Positions 34,584 through 42,835 of a DNA stretch of 64,000 bases are shown one piece after another. A program made the translations under genes and the position numbers. Below the pieces are notes generated by a model. That model saw only the letters and a program-made list of their open reading frames with translations. It did no database searches and was not told the DNA's origin. Numbering within the stretch: position 1 is the stretch's first letter; each line of letters starts with the position of its first letter. This DNA is from an uncultured Clostridia bacterium (GTDB taxonomy: Bacteria > Bacillota > Clostridia > Christensenellales > Borkfalkiaceae): positions 60,399 through 124,398 of the forward strand of contig CANQOY010000002.1 of assembly GCA_947625605.1 (NCBI GenBank). Direction: 5' to 3'.

Positions 34584-36391
34584 AATTCCTCGAAATACTT
34601 CTTGATGCGCGCGGCCAGCTCTCTTCCGATGCCCGCCGCCCCCTGCAACTCCTCCTCGCTCGCCTCCATGATGCGCCCGATGGTACCGAACTTCTCCATG
34701 AGCGCCTGCTTCTTCTGCTTGCCGATCCCCTCGATCTCATCCAAGACCGAGGCGAGGTTGCGCTTGGAGTGGATGTTGCGGAAGTATGTAACCGCAAAGC
34801 GATGCGCTTCGTCGCGGATGCGCTGCAACGTCTTTAAGGCATAGTCTCTGCGGTCGATGCGCACGCTCTCGTCGCTGAAAAGCGTAAAGGCTTCCTCCTC
34901 CTGTTTTGCAAGCGCGATGAGGTCAATGTCGGACATGCCCATCTCCTCGAACGTCTCGCGGACCGCGGAGAGCTGCCCTTTCCCGCCGTCGATGACGATG
35001 AGCTGCGGGCGGGGGAAGCGCGCCTCGTCCTCGGTCCCGAGCTTCGCGAGCCGCCTGCGGAGGACCTCTTGCAGGGAGGCGAAGTCGTTCGCCCCCTCTA
35101 CCGTTTTGATGCGAAAGCGGCGGTACTCGTACTTATCCGCCTCTCCGTCCGTAAAGACGACCATGCTCCCGACCTTGTCCACGCCCGAAATGTCGGAAAT
35201 GTCGTAACATTCCATCCGCTTGGGGTAATGTTTGAGGTGCAGGATCTCCTGCAATTTCTCGCAGGCGCGCACCGTCATGTCGTTTCTGTGCTCGATGGCG
35301 GAGACCGACTTTTCCAGATACTCGGCAGCATTGCGGGCACCCATGTCCAAGAGTTCCCGCTTCACGCCGAATTTCGGACGGGTGATCTCCACGCCCCGCC
35401 CCTCCTTTCCCCTGCAATAGGAGATGAAGAGCGCGTCGTCTATGGGCTCTTCGAGAATGAGCTCGCGGGGGATGGGCTTGCCCGCATAGTACTGCGTGAG
35501 GACGCTCATGAAGGCCTCCGCGCGCTCGCCCGCGCCTGCGTCGAGGGCGAAGTTGAGGCTGCCCTGCATCACCCCCTTGCGGATGACGAGCAGCGAGATC
35601 GCCGCATACAGGCCGTTCGTGTCGTATGCCCAGACGTCCGCGTCCACGTTGCGGGGCATGGAGGTGATCCTGCGGCGGCCGAGTTTGGAGAGCATGCGGA
35701 TCTTGTCCCGATATTCGAGGGCGAGCTCGAACTGCTCCTCCTCGGCAAACTTCCGCATCTTTTCGGTGAGGACGGCCTCCGCCTCCTCGTAATTCCCCCC
35801 GAGGAAGGAGAGCGCCTGCTCCACGCGGACGGCGTATTCCTCCCGCGTGCACATGTGCGCACACGGGGCGAGACAGCGGCCGAGATGATGGTCAAGACAG
35901 GGCTTTTTGGGCTTTTCCCCGATGGCCACGCCGCAGGTGCGCAGCTGATACACCCGCGCGACGACATCCACGATCTCCTTGCAATTGACACCGCCCATGA
36001 AGGGGCCGAAGTATTTGCCGTCGTTTTTTACGCGGCGGGTGACCGAGATGCGCGGAAACTCCTCGCGCGTGTGGACTTTGATGTACGGATAGGTCTTATC
36101 GTCCTTTAACAGGATATTGTACTTCGGTTTGTACTTTTTGATGAGGTTGTTTTCGAGGGCGAGCGCGTCCACCTCGGACGGGGTGACGATATAGGAAAAA
36201 TCGTCGATCATCTCGACCATGGCCCGCACCTTTTCGGGCTTTTCGGTGGAGTGAAAGTACTGCCGCACGCGATTTTTGAGCACGCGCGCCTTGCCCACAT
36301 AGATGACCGTGCCCTCCCTGTCGAGCATGATATACACGCCGGGGGCGTCGGGCAGCAATTTGAGTTTTTCACGCAGCACACTCTCAGCCAT
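34580..36391 (-). CDS. uvrC: UvrABC excinuclease subunit C
   Basis: The protein has 603 residues from MAESVLREKLKLLPD at 36391. It makes both incisions in nucleotide excision repair. Domains: the GIY-YIG nuclease (APGVYIMLDREGTVIYVGKA) is at the N-terminus, a Cys cluster (CGVAIGEKPKKPCLDHHLGRC) is next, and the UVR motif lies near 200. The RNase H-like second nuclease (MECYDISDISG, VIDGGKGQL) and a helix-hairpin-helix end (LDEIEGIGKQKKQALMEKFG) follow. The start lies six bases after TATAAT without a ribosome site. First gene of the repair-rich run. Confidence 0.98.
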   Translation of the reverse strand: MAESVLREKLKLLPDAPGVYIMLDREGTVIYVGKARVLKNRVRQYFHSTEKPEKVRAMVEMIDDFSYIVTPSEVDALALENNLIKKYKPKYNILLKDDKTYPYIKVHTREEFPRISVTRRVKNDGKYFGPFMGGVNCKEIVDVVARVYQLRTCGVAIGEKPKKPCLDHHLGRCLAPCAHMCTREEYAVRVEQALSFLGGNYEEAEAVLTEKMRKFAEEEQFELALEYRDKIRMLSKLGRRRITSMPRNVDADVWAYDTNGLYAAISLLVIRKGVMQGSLNFALDAGAGERAEAFMSVLTQYYAGKPIPRELILEEPIDDALFISYCRGKEGRGVEITRPKFGVKRELLDMGARNAAEYLEKSVSAIEHRNDMTVRACEKLQEILHLKHYPKRMECYDISDISGVDKVGSMVVFTDGEADKYEYRRFRIKTVEGANDFASLQEVLRRRLAKLGTEDEARFPRPQLIVIDGGKGQLSAVRETFEEMGMSDIDLIALAKQEEEAFTLFSDESVRIDRRDYALKTLQRIRDEAHRFAVTYFRNIHSKRNLASVLDEIEGIGKQKKQALMEKFGTIGRIMEASEEELQGAAGIGRELAARIKKYFEEL

Positions 36392-36397
36392 AATACC

Positions 36398-36426
36398 ATT
36401 ATACACAACTGCCTGATTTTTTTCAA
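36398..36426 (-). promoter_or_regulatory. Promoter of uvrC, probably leaderless
   Basis: On the minus strand TTGAAA, a 17-bp spacer and TATAAT, then six bases and the ATG. Confidence 0.82.
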
Positions 36427-36531
36427 GGATTTCCGCAAATTTTCACGCCGCAAAACGCTTGCGTGAGGGACAAAATCGTGGAAGGCGACACGGTGGAGCA
36501 AGAGGCATAACGTTTCCGCACAAGAAAATCG

Positions 36532-36561
36532 GGCGTCTGCGCATGCGCGGACGCCTTTTTT
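36532..36561 (+). terminator. Strong terminator without a recognised upstream gene
   Basis: GGCGTCTGCGC/GCGCGGACGCC is followed by six T on the plus strand, where no coding gene precedes it. On the minus strand it could weakly end arsR transcription. See findings. Confidence 0.7.
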
Positions 36562-36678
36562 CCCATAAAACCATTTCATTGCCGCAAGCGGCGGAAGGGA
36601 ACTTCTTCGCGTCATCCCGAGAGCGTAACCCGAAAAGATCCCCTTTTACGCAGTCCGTTTTTCATTCGGACGCCTTTT

Positions 36679-37014
36679 TCAATACCCCAAAAATTCCACA
36701 CCCTTCAATAAAACGTCGTTGACGATCTCATTGTAGAGAGAGTAGAAAATGATCTTTCCGTGGCGGTCCGTGCATACCATGCCCGCGTCTTTGAGGAAAC
36801 GCAGCTGATGGGAGACCGTCGTCTGGTTGATTCCGAGCACGCGGGAAATATCCGTCACGCACATTTCCGAGATCGCGAGCGCGGAGAGGATCCGCAGGCG
36901 CGTCCCGTCCGCAAAGATGGAGAAAAAGCGCGTGAGAGAACGGAGCAGTTCCCCGTCGGGCACATAGCCCTCCACCATGCCCTTTGTGCGCCGATCCAAA
37001 AGCAATGTATCCAT
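36679..37014 (-). CDS. ArsR/SmtB-family winged-helix regulator
   Basis: The protein has 111 residues from MDTLLLDRRTKG at 37014, with GGAGGAGCC upstream. The ArsR fold is clear: FFSIFADGTRLRILSALAIS, EMCVTDISRVLGINQTTVSH as the recognition region, and the wing DRHGKIIFYSL. A single Cys (EMCV) sits where ArsR metal sensors have CxC, so metal sensing through the classical alpha-3 site is doubtful. It lies 88 bp after the copper ATPase gene on the same strand; the copper operon already has its own CsoR sensor. Confidence 0.92.
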   Translation of the reverse strand: MDTLLLDRRTKGMVEGYVPDGELLRSLTRFFSIFADGTRLRILSALAISEMCVTDISRVLGINQTTVSHQLRFLKDAGMVCTDRHGKIIFYSLYNEIVNDVLLKGVEFLGY

Positions 37015-37101
37015 AGGCTCCTCCTTTTTGTGAAAGGATAGCATATGCGGCACTGCGCATGCGGCACAAATTCGTCGAAGCGTACGTTTTTTTGTACTTT
37101 C

Positions 37102-37305
37102 TCAGATCCGCGCCTCATAGCCGGCATTCTTCACTGCCTCGATGAGGGCAGACGCGTCGCAGTCCGGCGCCGTCTCGACGACGGCACATCCCTTTTCCAG
37201 ACTGACCTCCGCGTCCTTCACGCCCGCAACGCCCATGAGCGCGTCGCGGACATGCTTGGCGCAGTGCGCGCACATCATGCCTTCGATTTTCAGAGTGAGT
37301 TTCAT
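37102..37305 (-). CDS. copZ: Internal translation unit for a CopZ-like copper chaperone within copA
   Basis: The in-frame ATG at 37305 is preceded by AGGAGG at ideal spacing. Translation from it gives 67 residues with a complete HMA fold: MKLTLKIEGMMCAHCAKHV, then a C-terminal strand ending AGYEARI. That is the length of free CopZ, which carries Cu(I) to CopA. Upstream codons remain open, so the same DNA also encodes the C-terminus of CopA. Alternative: a plain fusion with a chance ribosome site. Confidence 0.6.
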   Translation of the reverse strand: MKLTLKIEGMMCAHCAKHVRDALMGVAGVKDAEVSLEKGCAVVETAPDCDASALIEAVKNAGYEARI

Positions 37306-39597
37306 ATCCGTACCTCCTGTTTGATTGATTTCGGTTATTTGATTTTCCGATGGGGAGCCCCCGCGGGGAGCCGCCTTCCTCCTCCCCCGCATGAACCGCG
37401 TGAGGCGCAGGGCGTTCGTCACCACGAACAGCGAAGAGAGACACATGGCCGCGGATGCGATCATGGGGTCGAGCGAGACGTTCGCCCACGCAAACGCGCC
37501 CGCGGCGAGGGGAATGCCGATGCAATTGTAGAAAAATGCCCAGAAGAGGTTCTGGCGGATGATGCGCATCGTCTTGCGCGAGAGGGCGATCGCGTGCGGA
37601 AGAACGCGCAGATCTCCCCGCACGAGGACGACGTCCGCGCTCTCGATCGCGACGTCGGTGCCGTTGCCCATCGCAATGCCCACGTCCGCCTCTTTGAGGG
37701 CGGGCGCGTCGTTGATGCCGTCGCCCACCATGGCCACAAAGCGGTTTGCCCGCCGCGCGGCACGCGATCCCCGCTTGACGGCCTCGTTCTCTTCGCGCGC
37801 GCCGCGCACATATTGCAACTTATCCTCGGGGAGAAGTTCGGCGCACACGCAGCTGTCGTAGGAGGGAATGCCCGCCTCCGCCGCAATGTGCCTTGCCACG
37901 GCCTCGTTGTCGCCCGTGAGCATGACGGGCAGGCAGCCGAGCGCGGTGAGCTCTCCGACGGCCTTGCCGCTCCCCTCTTTCAGGGTGTCCGCAAGCGCGA
38001 ACATGGCGAGCACGCGCTGCCCGTCCGCGAGAAAGAGCACCGTCTTTCCCTCTTCGGAGAGCGCGTTGTAGGTCGCGAGCCGCTCCCCGAACTCGATGTT
38101 TTTCGCCTGCATCATGCGGGCGTTTCCGAGGAAGTAACGCTTGCCGTTGACAACGCCCGTGCCACCCATGCCCGTAATGTACTCCACATTTTCGCCTTCA
38201 TCCCCCCTCTCGCAGAACGCGGCGATACAGCGCGCGAGCGGGTGGGAGAGCTTGCTCTCGATGGCGTAAGCGATGTCTTTCGCGCCCGCGGCGTACTCCT
38301 CGAAAAAGACGACCTTGGGCGCGCCCTCGGTGAGCGTCGCCGTCTTATCGAGGAAGATCTCGTGCACCGTGGCGAGCTTTTGCAGCGATTCCGCATTCTT
38401 GAAGAGCACGCCCAGCCCCGCGCCCCTGCCCGTTGCCGCCATGATCGCGACGGGCGTCGCGAGCCCCAGCGCGCAGGGACAGGAGATGACGAGCACGCTC
38501 ACTCCGTAGTTGATCGCCTTCGCAAAGTCGCGCGTGACCGCGATCCAGACGATGAACGTCGCGAGCGCGATCAGGCAGACGGCGGGCACAAAGACCGCGG
38601 CCACCCGATCTGCGAGCTTCTGGATGGGCGCCTTGCTCGTCCCGGCCTCGCGCACCATGCGGATGATGCCCGAGAGCATGGTATCCTCGCCCACCTTTTC
38701 GGCGCGGATCTTCAAGAAGCCGCCCGTCACGATAGAGGCGCTCATCGCCCTGCTCCCCTGCGCGAGTTCGACGGGAAGGCTCTCGCCCGTGATCGCGGAT
38801 TGGTCGGCAAAGCCATGTCCCTCGACAACGGTGCCGTCTACGGGCACGCTCTCCCCCTGCCGCACGATCACGAGATCCCCCTCCTGCACGAGGTCGAGCG
38901 GCACGGAGACCTCCCGCCCGTCCCGTTCCACCGCGACGTCGGAGGGCGCAAGCTCGACGAGCCGTTCGATCTCCCGCCCTGTGCGCGCCTTGGAGAGGTC
39001 TTCGAGCCACTTCCCGAGACAGACGAGGGTGCAGATGGTGGCCGCCGATTCGAAGAAGAAGTGGGTATGCCCCATGGAGCCCGTATGGCAGAGAATGAGC
39101 GCCGCAATGCTGTAAAGATAGGCCGCGAGGCTCCCCACCGTGATGAGGGTATCCATGTTGGGCACGCGCTTGAACGCCGCGCGGAGCCCGCTCGTGAAAA
39201 ATTCATAGTTGACGGCAAGGATGGCCGTCGTGAGGACGAGCTGCGGGCCGTGATCCCACCATCCGTCCGGCACGGGAAGCCCAATCATCCCGCCCATGGA
39301 GAGATAGAGAAGGGGGACGAGGAGGATCGCGGAGATGAGAAAGCGCGCAAGGAGCGAAAGCTCTCTCCGCTTGCCCTCGGGGCGCTCGCCGAACGCGCCG
39401 ATCCCATAGCCGAGCGACCTGACGGCGGCAAAGATCTCTTCCTCCGAAACTTTCGTCTCGTCGAACTCGACCTCCATCTTTTCGCCCATGAGGGAAACGC
39501 TGCACGAGGCGATCCCGCTCAGCTTCCGCACGGTGCGCTCGATGCCGGACGCACACGCGGCGCACGTCATCTTGGTGACCGAATATACCTTTTTCAT
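37102..39597 (-). CDS. copA: Copper-exporting P1B-type ATPase with C-terminal CopZ-like domain
   Basis: The protein has 831 residues from MKKVYSVTKMTCAACASG at 39597, which overlaps the csoR stop (ATGA). It exports Cu(I). Order: an N-terminal HMA domain (MTCAACA), transmembrane helices, the actuator ITGESLPV, the ion-binding ISCPCALGLATP, a phosphorylation loop, the nucleotide-domain motif SHPLARC and the hinge MVGDGINDAPALK. A second HMA domain (MMCAHCAKH) is at the C-terminus. The phosphorylation motif reads DKTATLTEG, not the near-invariant DKTGT, although the acceptor Asp (about 416) is kept. The C-terminal HMA domain is in frame but begins at an ATG with its own strong ribosome site. Confidence 0.95.
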   Translation of the reverse strand: MKKVYSVTKMTCAACASGIERTVRKLSGIASCSVSLMGEKMEVEFDETKVSEEEIFAAVRSLGYGIGAFGERPEGKRRELSLLARFLISAILLVPLLYLSMGGMIGLPVPDGWWDHGPQLVLTTAILAVNYEFFTSGLRAAFKRVPNMDTLITVGSLAAYLYSIAALILCHTGSMGHTHFFFESAATICTLVCLGKWLEDLSKARTGREIERLVELAPSDVAVERDGREVSVPLDLVQEGDLVIVRQGESVPVDGTVVEGHGFADQSAITGESLPVELAQGSRAMSASIVTGGFLKIRAEKVGEDTMLSGIIRMVREAGTSKAPIQKLADRVAAVFVPAVCLIALATFIVWIAVTRDFAKAINYGVSVLVISCPCALGLATPVAIMAATGRGAGLGVLFKNAESLQKLATVHEIFLDKTATLTEGAPKVVFFEEYAAGAKDIAYAIESKLSHPLARCIAAFCERGDEGENVEYITGMGGTGVVNGKRYFLGNARMMQAKNIEFGERLATYNALSEEGKTVLFLADGQRVLAMFALADTLKEGSGKAVGELTALGCLPVMLTGDNEAVARHIAAEAGIPSYDSCVCAELLPEDKLQYVRGAREENEAVKRGSRAARRANRFVAMVGDGINDAPALKEADVGIAMGNGTDVAIESADVVLVRGDLRVLPHAIALSRKTMRIIRQNLFWAFFYNCIGIPLAAGAFAWANVSLDPMIASAAMCLSSLFVVTNALRLTRFMRGRRKAAPRGGSPSENQITEINQTGGTDMKLTLKIEGMMCAHCAKHVRDALMGVAGVKDAEVSLEKGCAVVETAPDCDASALIEAVKNAGYEARI

Positions 39598-39881
39598 TGA
39601 TACCTCTTGAACAGTGCGACGATCTCGTCCACCGCCTCCGTATTGCCGCTTTGAATGTTCTCCACAAGGCAGCTGTGCACATGGTTCTCGAACACAACGC
39701 AGGCGAGCGACTTGACCGCCTTCTCGACGGCGGCGAGCTGGATGAGGATGTCGTCGCAGTAGCGGTCCTCCGCGACCATCTTCTTCACGCCGTTCAGCTG
39801 CCCCGCAATGCGGTTGATGCGGCTCGTCAGCATTCTTTTTTCCTCTTCCGTCCGCACCTTCTTCCGTTCGCAACACTCCAT
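39594..39881 (-). CDS. csoR: Copper-sensing repressor CsoR
   Basis: The 95 residues belong to the all-helical CsoR/RcnR family. LTSRINRIAGQLNGVKKMV is the family start. The Cu(I) ligands Cys-His-Cys are present (DRYCDDIL, then FENHVHSCLVENI). GGAGG lies six bases before the ATG. It should repress csoR-copA until Cu(I) binds. The matching operator overlaps its own promoter. Confidence 0.96.
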   Translation of the reverse strand: MECCERKKVRTEEEKRMLTSRINRIAGQLNGVKKMVAEDRYCDDILIQLAAVEKAVKSLACVVFENHVHSCLVENIQSGNTEAVDEIVALFKRYQ

Positions 39882-39895
39882 TTTTTGCCTCCACG

Positions 39896-39945
39896 ATACC
39901 CTTATGGGGTATTTTTATTATATGCCTCCGAATGCGCGCTGTCAA
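39896..39945 (-). promoter_or_regulatory. csoR-copA promoter with CsoR operator
   Basis: On the minus strand TTGACA (39940-39945), a 17-bp spacer and TATAAT (39917-39922). The palindrome ATACCC-N5-GGGTAT (39896-39912) covers the transcript start and matches the G-tract inverted repeat of known CsoR boxes. The rest of the 319-bp gap to 40156 is AT-rich and shows nothing else. Confidence 0.85.
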
Positions 39946-40155
39946 GTATTTTTGCGCAATTTGCAGCGAAATATTTTTAAGATTCGGGCCGCAGGACGAA
40001 AGGAGAGGACTGAAATCTTATTTCGAAAGTTATCTAAATAAACGGTTTTTCGCTGTTTTTTATGCTCAAATCGAGATATTTACATATTTACAGAGATACA
40101 GATGTGCATATTTGCAAAGGCAAAGGCGTGCATGGGAGCGTGTCTTTCGGGCATG

Positions 40156-40192
40156 AAAAAAGACCTCGCCGAAGAGGGGCGAGGTCTTTTTT
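40156..40192. terminator. Bidirectional-type terminator
   Basis: AAAAAAGACCTCGCC and its complement with an 8-base loop. It ends the flavoprotein-rubredoxin gene on the minus strand. Confidence 0.9.
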
Positions 40193-40200
40193 CGATCGTA

Positions 40201-40845
40201 TCACTTCTTGCGGAAGTATTCCTTTCCCATCCCGCAGAGGGGACACACCCAATCGTCGGGCAGTTCCTCGAAGGGAATGTCTCCGTCGTACTCGTAGCCG
40301 CAGATGTCGCACACCCAGACCTCCTTCTGCGCATCGGCGGGTTCGCTTGCGGCGGCGAAGGTGGGCGCGTTCACGCTCGTCTTTCCTTTGAGCGCTTCAT
40401 GGTAGTAGGCGTAAGTCATGGGCTTTCCGCTCCGCAAAACGTCGCAGTCCGTCACTTCGCCGAGGAAAACGGTATGCGTCGAAGTCTCCATCTTTCCCAC
40501 GACCTTGCAGGAGAGATAGGCGATGCCGCCTTCGGGGACGGGCAGCTTTCCGCGCACTTCGTACGCGGTCTCCGCGAACTTATCCGTATCGCGCGCGGAC
40601 AGAAAGCCGAATCTCCCGATGAGTTTCGGGTCGGAGTCCTCCGCAAGCACGGTAATGGCGAAGTGGCCGCAATCTTCGATGCACTTGTGCGTATAATTGT
40701 TGCGGCTGATGCTCACGGCCACCGTTGCGGGATCGGACGTGATCTGCATCGCGCTGTTCGCAATGCACCCGACGGGATTTCCCTCATCCCACGACGTGCA
40801 GATGTACACCCCGTAAGAAAGTTTGAACAATGCGGTTTGATTCAT
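40201..40845 (-). CDS. Flavin reductase-like domain fused to rubredoxin (high molecular weight rubredoxin)
   Basis: Residues 1 to about 165 of this 214-residue protein are an FMN-binding flavin-reductase fold ([48 protein letters not shown]). The C-terminal ~45 residues are a full rubredoxin with the iron Cys pairs [11 protein letters not shown] and [10 protein letters not shown]. This is the Hrb arrangement of acetogenic and gut clostridia, where it passes electrons from NADH to flavodiiron proteins that reduce NO or oxygen. No such partner is in the window. AGGAG lies before the ATG; the upstream rpmF terminator implies a separate promoter that I could not place. Confidence 0.93.
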   Translation of the reverse strand: MNQTALFKLSYGVYICTSWDEGNPVGCIANSAMQITSDPATVAVSISRNNYTHKCIEDCGHFAITVLAEDSDPKLIGRFGFLSARDTDKFAETAYEVRGKLPVPEGGIAYLSCKVVGKMETSTHTVFLGEVTDCDVLRSGKPMTYAYYHEALKGKTSVNAPTFAAASEPADAQKEVWVCDICGYEYDGDIPFEELPDDWVCPLCGMGKEYFRKK

Positions 40846-40866
40846 ATGAATGCTCCTTGATATGTA

Positions 40867-40895
40867 CGAAAAAGGCGGACGAAACCGTCCGCCTC
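40867..40895 (-). terminator. Terminator of the DUF177-rpmF unit
   Basis: On the minus strand AGGCGGACG with its complement, then TTTTT. Confidence 0.88.
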
Positions 40896-40910
40896 AGCTT
40901 GCGTAAAAAG

Positions 40911-41093
40911 TTACTTCTTTTCTTCCCGAACGATGACTTCCGTGCCGTCGTAATAGCCACACTTGCAGACGCGGTGCGCCTGCTTCAACGCATGGCAATG
41001 CGGGCACACGACGAGCGTGGGCTCCGTTGCCTTATAGTTCGCAAAACGCTTGTTGGTCCTGCTCTTCGATTGCTTTCTCTTGGGGACTGCCAT
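40911..41093 (-). CDS. rpmF: 50S ribosomal protein L32
   Basis: The 60 residues match L32: MAVPKRKQSKSRTNKRFANY at the start, then four zinc Cys as CPHCHALKQAHRVCKCGYYDG. It is preceded by the DUF177 gene, the usual arrangement in Firmicutes, and followed by a terminator. Confidence 0.98.
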   Translation of the reverse strand: MAVPKRKQSKSRTNKRFANYKATEPTLVVCPHCHALKQAHRVCKCGYYDGTEVIVREEKK

Positions 41094-41116
41094 GTTATTT
41101 TTACCTCACTTCGTTT

Positions 41117-41530
41117 TTATGATTCATCTTGCTGTTTGCACGCTTCGCAGTGGATGGCCGCAGGAAGCGCAAACAGAATGCTCTCGCGCATCAGACCGCC
41201 GAGCTCGACGTGCCCGTTGGAGTAGGAATACTCCCCCTCCTCCTCGTCCGGAACGCCCGGAACGAACACTGCGGAGACCTCGAACCGAACATCTTCCGCC
41301 GCCCGTTCGAGGCACCGGGAACAACTCCCCTCCAAGCGGAAGGAGATCTCGCCCCCGATCCGCACGGCGCCGTCCTCTCCGATCTCATAGCCGAGTTCGG
41401 CATGCACGGGCGACGCAAAGGCGACATAGGGGATCCCGATGAGAGAAGGATCCGCGTCAAAGGAAAAATCCAGCTTCCCCTTCCCCCCATTCTTCACTCT
41501 CGACAGCGCGACGTTGATTCCGGGGATCAT
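41117..41530 (-). CDS. DUF177/YceD family protein
   Basis: The protein has 137 residues from MIPGINVALSRVKN at 41530; the longer ORF start would need translation through the promoter. The YceD core is present: GEISFRLEGSCSRCLERAAED with its Cys pair, and DEEEGEYSYSNGHVELGGLMRESIL. The family is linked to 23S rRNA accumulation and fatty-acid/ribosome genes. The C-terminal zinc region common to the family (CKGLCPxCG) is shortened here to HCEACKQQ. The leader is only a few bases long. It forms a unit with rpmF. Confidence 0.85.
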   Translation of the reverse strand: MIPGINVALSRVKNGGKGKLDFSFDADPSLIGIPYVAFASPVHAELGYEIGEDGAVRIGGEISFRLEGSCSRCLERAAEDVRFEVSAVFVPGVPDEEEGEYSYSNGHVELGGLMRESILFALPAAIHCEACKQQDES

Positions 41531-41540
41531 TGACTTAAAA

Positions 41541-41569
41541 AGTATAGGATATTTATGCGGCTTTGTCAA
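41541..41569 (-). promoter_or_regulatory. Promoter of DUF177-rpmF
   Basis: On the minus strand TTGACA, a 17-bp spacer and TATACT; the ATG follows after ten bases, leaving almost no leader. Confidence 0.8.
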
Positions 41570-41606
41570 CCGATTTTCGCGCTATATTTTTAATTTTTGC
41601 GGAAAA

Positions 41607-42800
41607 TCAGAGAAGTGCGGCCGTTTCCCGCGCGATCACGAGCTCTTCATTGGTGGGAATGACGAGCACCTTCACGCGCGAGGACGCCTTGGAGATCTCG
41701 CGGATGGAGCCATCGTTCTTCGCAAAGTTCTTCTCGTCGTCCAGCTCGATGCCGAACGCCTCCATCCCCGCAAGCACGTCTCTCCTCACCGTGGGCGTAT
41801 TTTCGCCGATCCCCGCGGTGAACACGATGGCGTCGAGCCCGCCGAGGGCAGCCATGTACGCGCCGACATATTTTTTACAGGAATACGAGAACATGTCGAG
41901 GGCAAGGCGGGCCCTGTCGTTCCCCGCCTCCTTTGCGGCGATCAGATCGCGGAAGTCGGAGGAGACGCCCGAGACGCCGAACACCCCGCACTTCTTGTTG
42001 AGATAGCTGAGGCCCTCGTCCATGGTCATGCCCTTCTTGTGGCAGAGGAAGTCGATGGCGGCCACGTCGATATCCCCGCTCCGCGTCCCCATGGGAACGC
42101 CCGCGAGCGGGGTGAAGCCCATCGAAGTGTCGATGCACTTCCCGCCCTTCACGGCGGAGATCGAGGAGCCGTTGCCGAGGTGGCAGGTGATGAGCCTCAA
42201 CTCCGAAGCATCCCTCCCGAGATATTTCGCCGCCTCGCCCGCGACGTACTTATGCGAGGTCCCGTGCGCGCCGTAGCGGCGGACTTTGTACTTCTTGTAG
42301 TCCTCGTAATCGATCGCATAGAGATGCGCATAGTCGGGCATGGTGGCATGAAACGAGGTGTCGAACACCAAGGCCATCTTCTTCCCGGGCATGACCTCGC
42401 GGCAGGCATTCACGCCGAGGATCGCCGCGGGATTGTGGAGAGGCGCGAGCTCCGCGATCTCATCCATGAGGACCATGACCGCGTCGTCCACGAGCGTCGT
42501 CTGCTTGAACGCCTCGCCCGAGGCGACGACGCGATGCCCGACCGCGTCGATCTCATCCATGGAGGCGATGACGCCCGCCTCCGGATCCACGAGCTCTTTG
42601 AGCACGAGGGAGATGGCGTCGGTATGGCTGGGCAGCTCCTGCTCGATCTCATACGTTTTCCCGTGCGCCTTGTGGGTGAGCTTGCCGCCGGGAATGCCGA
42701 TGCGCTCGCATCCGCCCTTGGCGATCGCCTCCTCCGTCTCCATATTGATAAGCTGATATTTGAGGGAACTGCTCCCCGCATTGATGACCAAAATTTTCAT
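41607..42800 (-). CDS. ackA: Acetate kinase
   Basis: The 397 residues match AckA: VINAGSSSLKYQ at the start, the catalytic Arg region VRRYGAHGTSHKYV, CHLGNGSSISA and FTAGIGENTP. It makes ATP and acetate from acetyl phosphate, the last step of acetate fermentation. It follows pta on the same strand, separated by a 545-bp region with a 199-bp tandem repeat. AGAGGTAAATT precedes the ATG. Confidence 0.98.
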   Translation of the reverse strand: MKILVINAGSSSLKYQLINMETEEAIAKGGCERIGIPGGKLTHKAHGKTYEIEQELPSHTDAISLVLKELVDPEAGVIASMDEIDAVGHRVVASGEAFKQTTLVDDAVMVLMDEIAELAPLHNPAAILGVNACREVMPGKKMALVFDTSFHATMPDYAHLYAIDYEDYKKYKVRRYGAHGTSHKYVAGEAAKYLGRDASELRLITCHLGNGSSISAVKGGKCIDTSMGFTPLAGVPMGTRSGDIDVAAIDFLCHKKGMTMDEGLSYLNKKCGVFGVSGVSSDFRDLIAAKEAGNDRARLALDMFSYSCKKYVGAYMAALGGLDAIVFTAGIGENTPTVRRDVLAGMEAFGIELDDEKNFAKNDGSIREISKASSRVKVLVIPTNEELVIARETAALL

Positions 42801-42835
42801 AATTTACCTCTGATTGAAGATACGATGATGGGCCG

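Noticed and set aside
36679-37014. ArsR-type regulator as the copper sensor of copA
   Set aside because: csoR lies first in the copA transcript and its palindromic box overlaps the promoter; the ArsR protein lacks the CxC metal motif.
37045-39600. 851-codon plus-strand ORF opposite copA
   Set aside because: Antisense shadow of an unmistakable P-type ATPase; the composition (His/Arg/Glu-rich) resembles no protein family.
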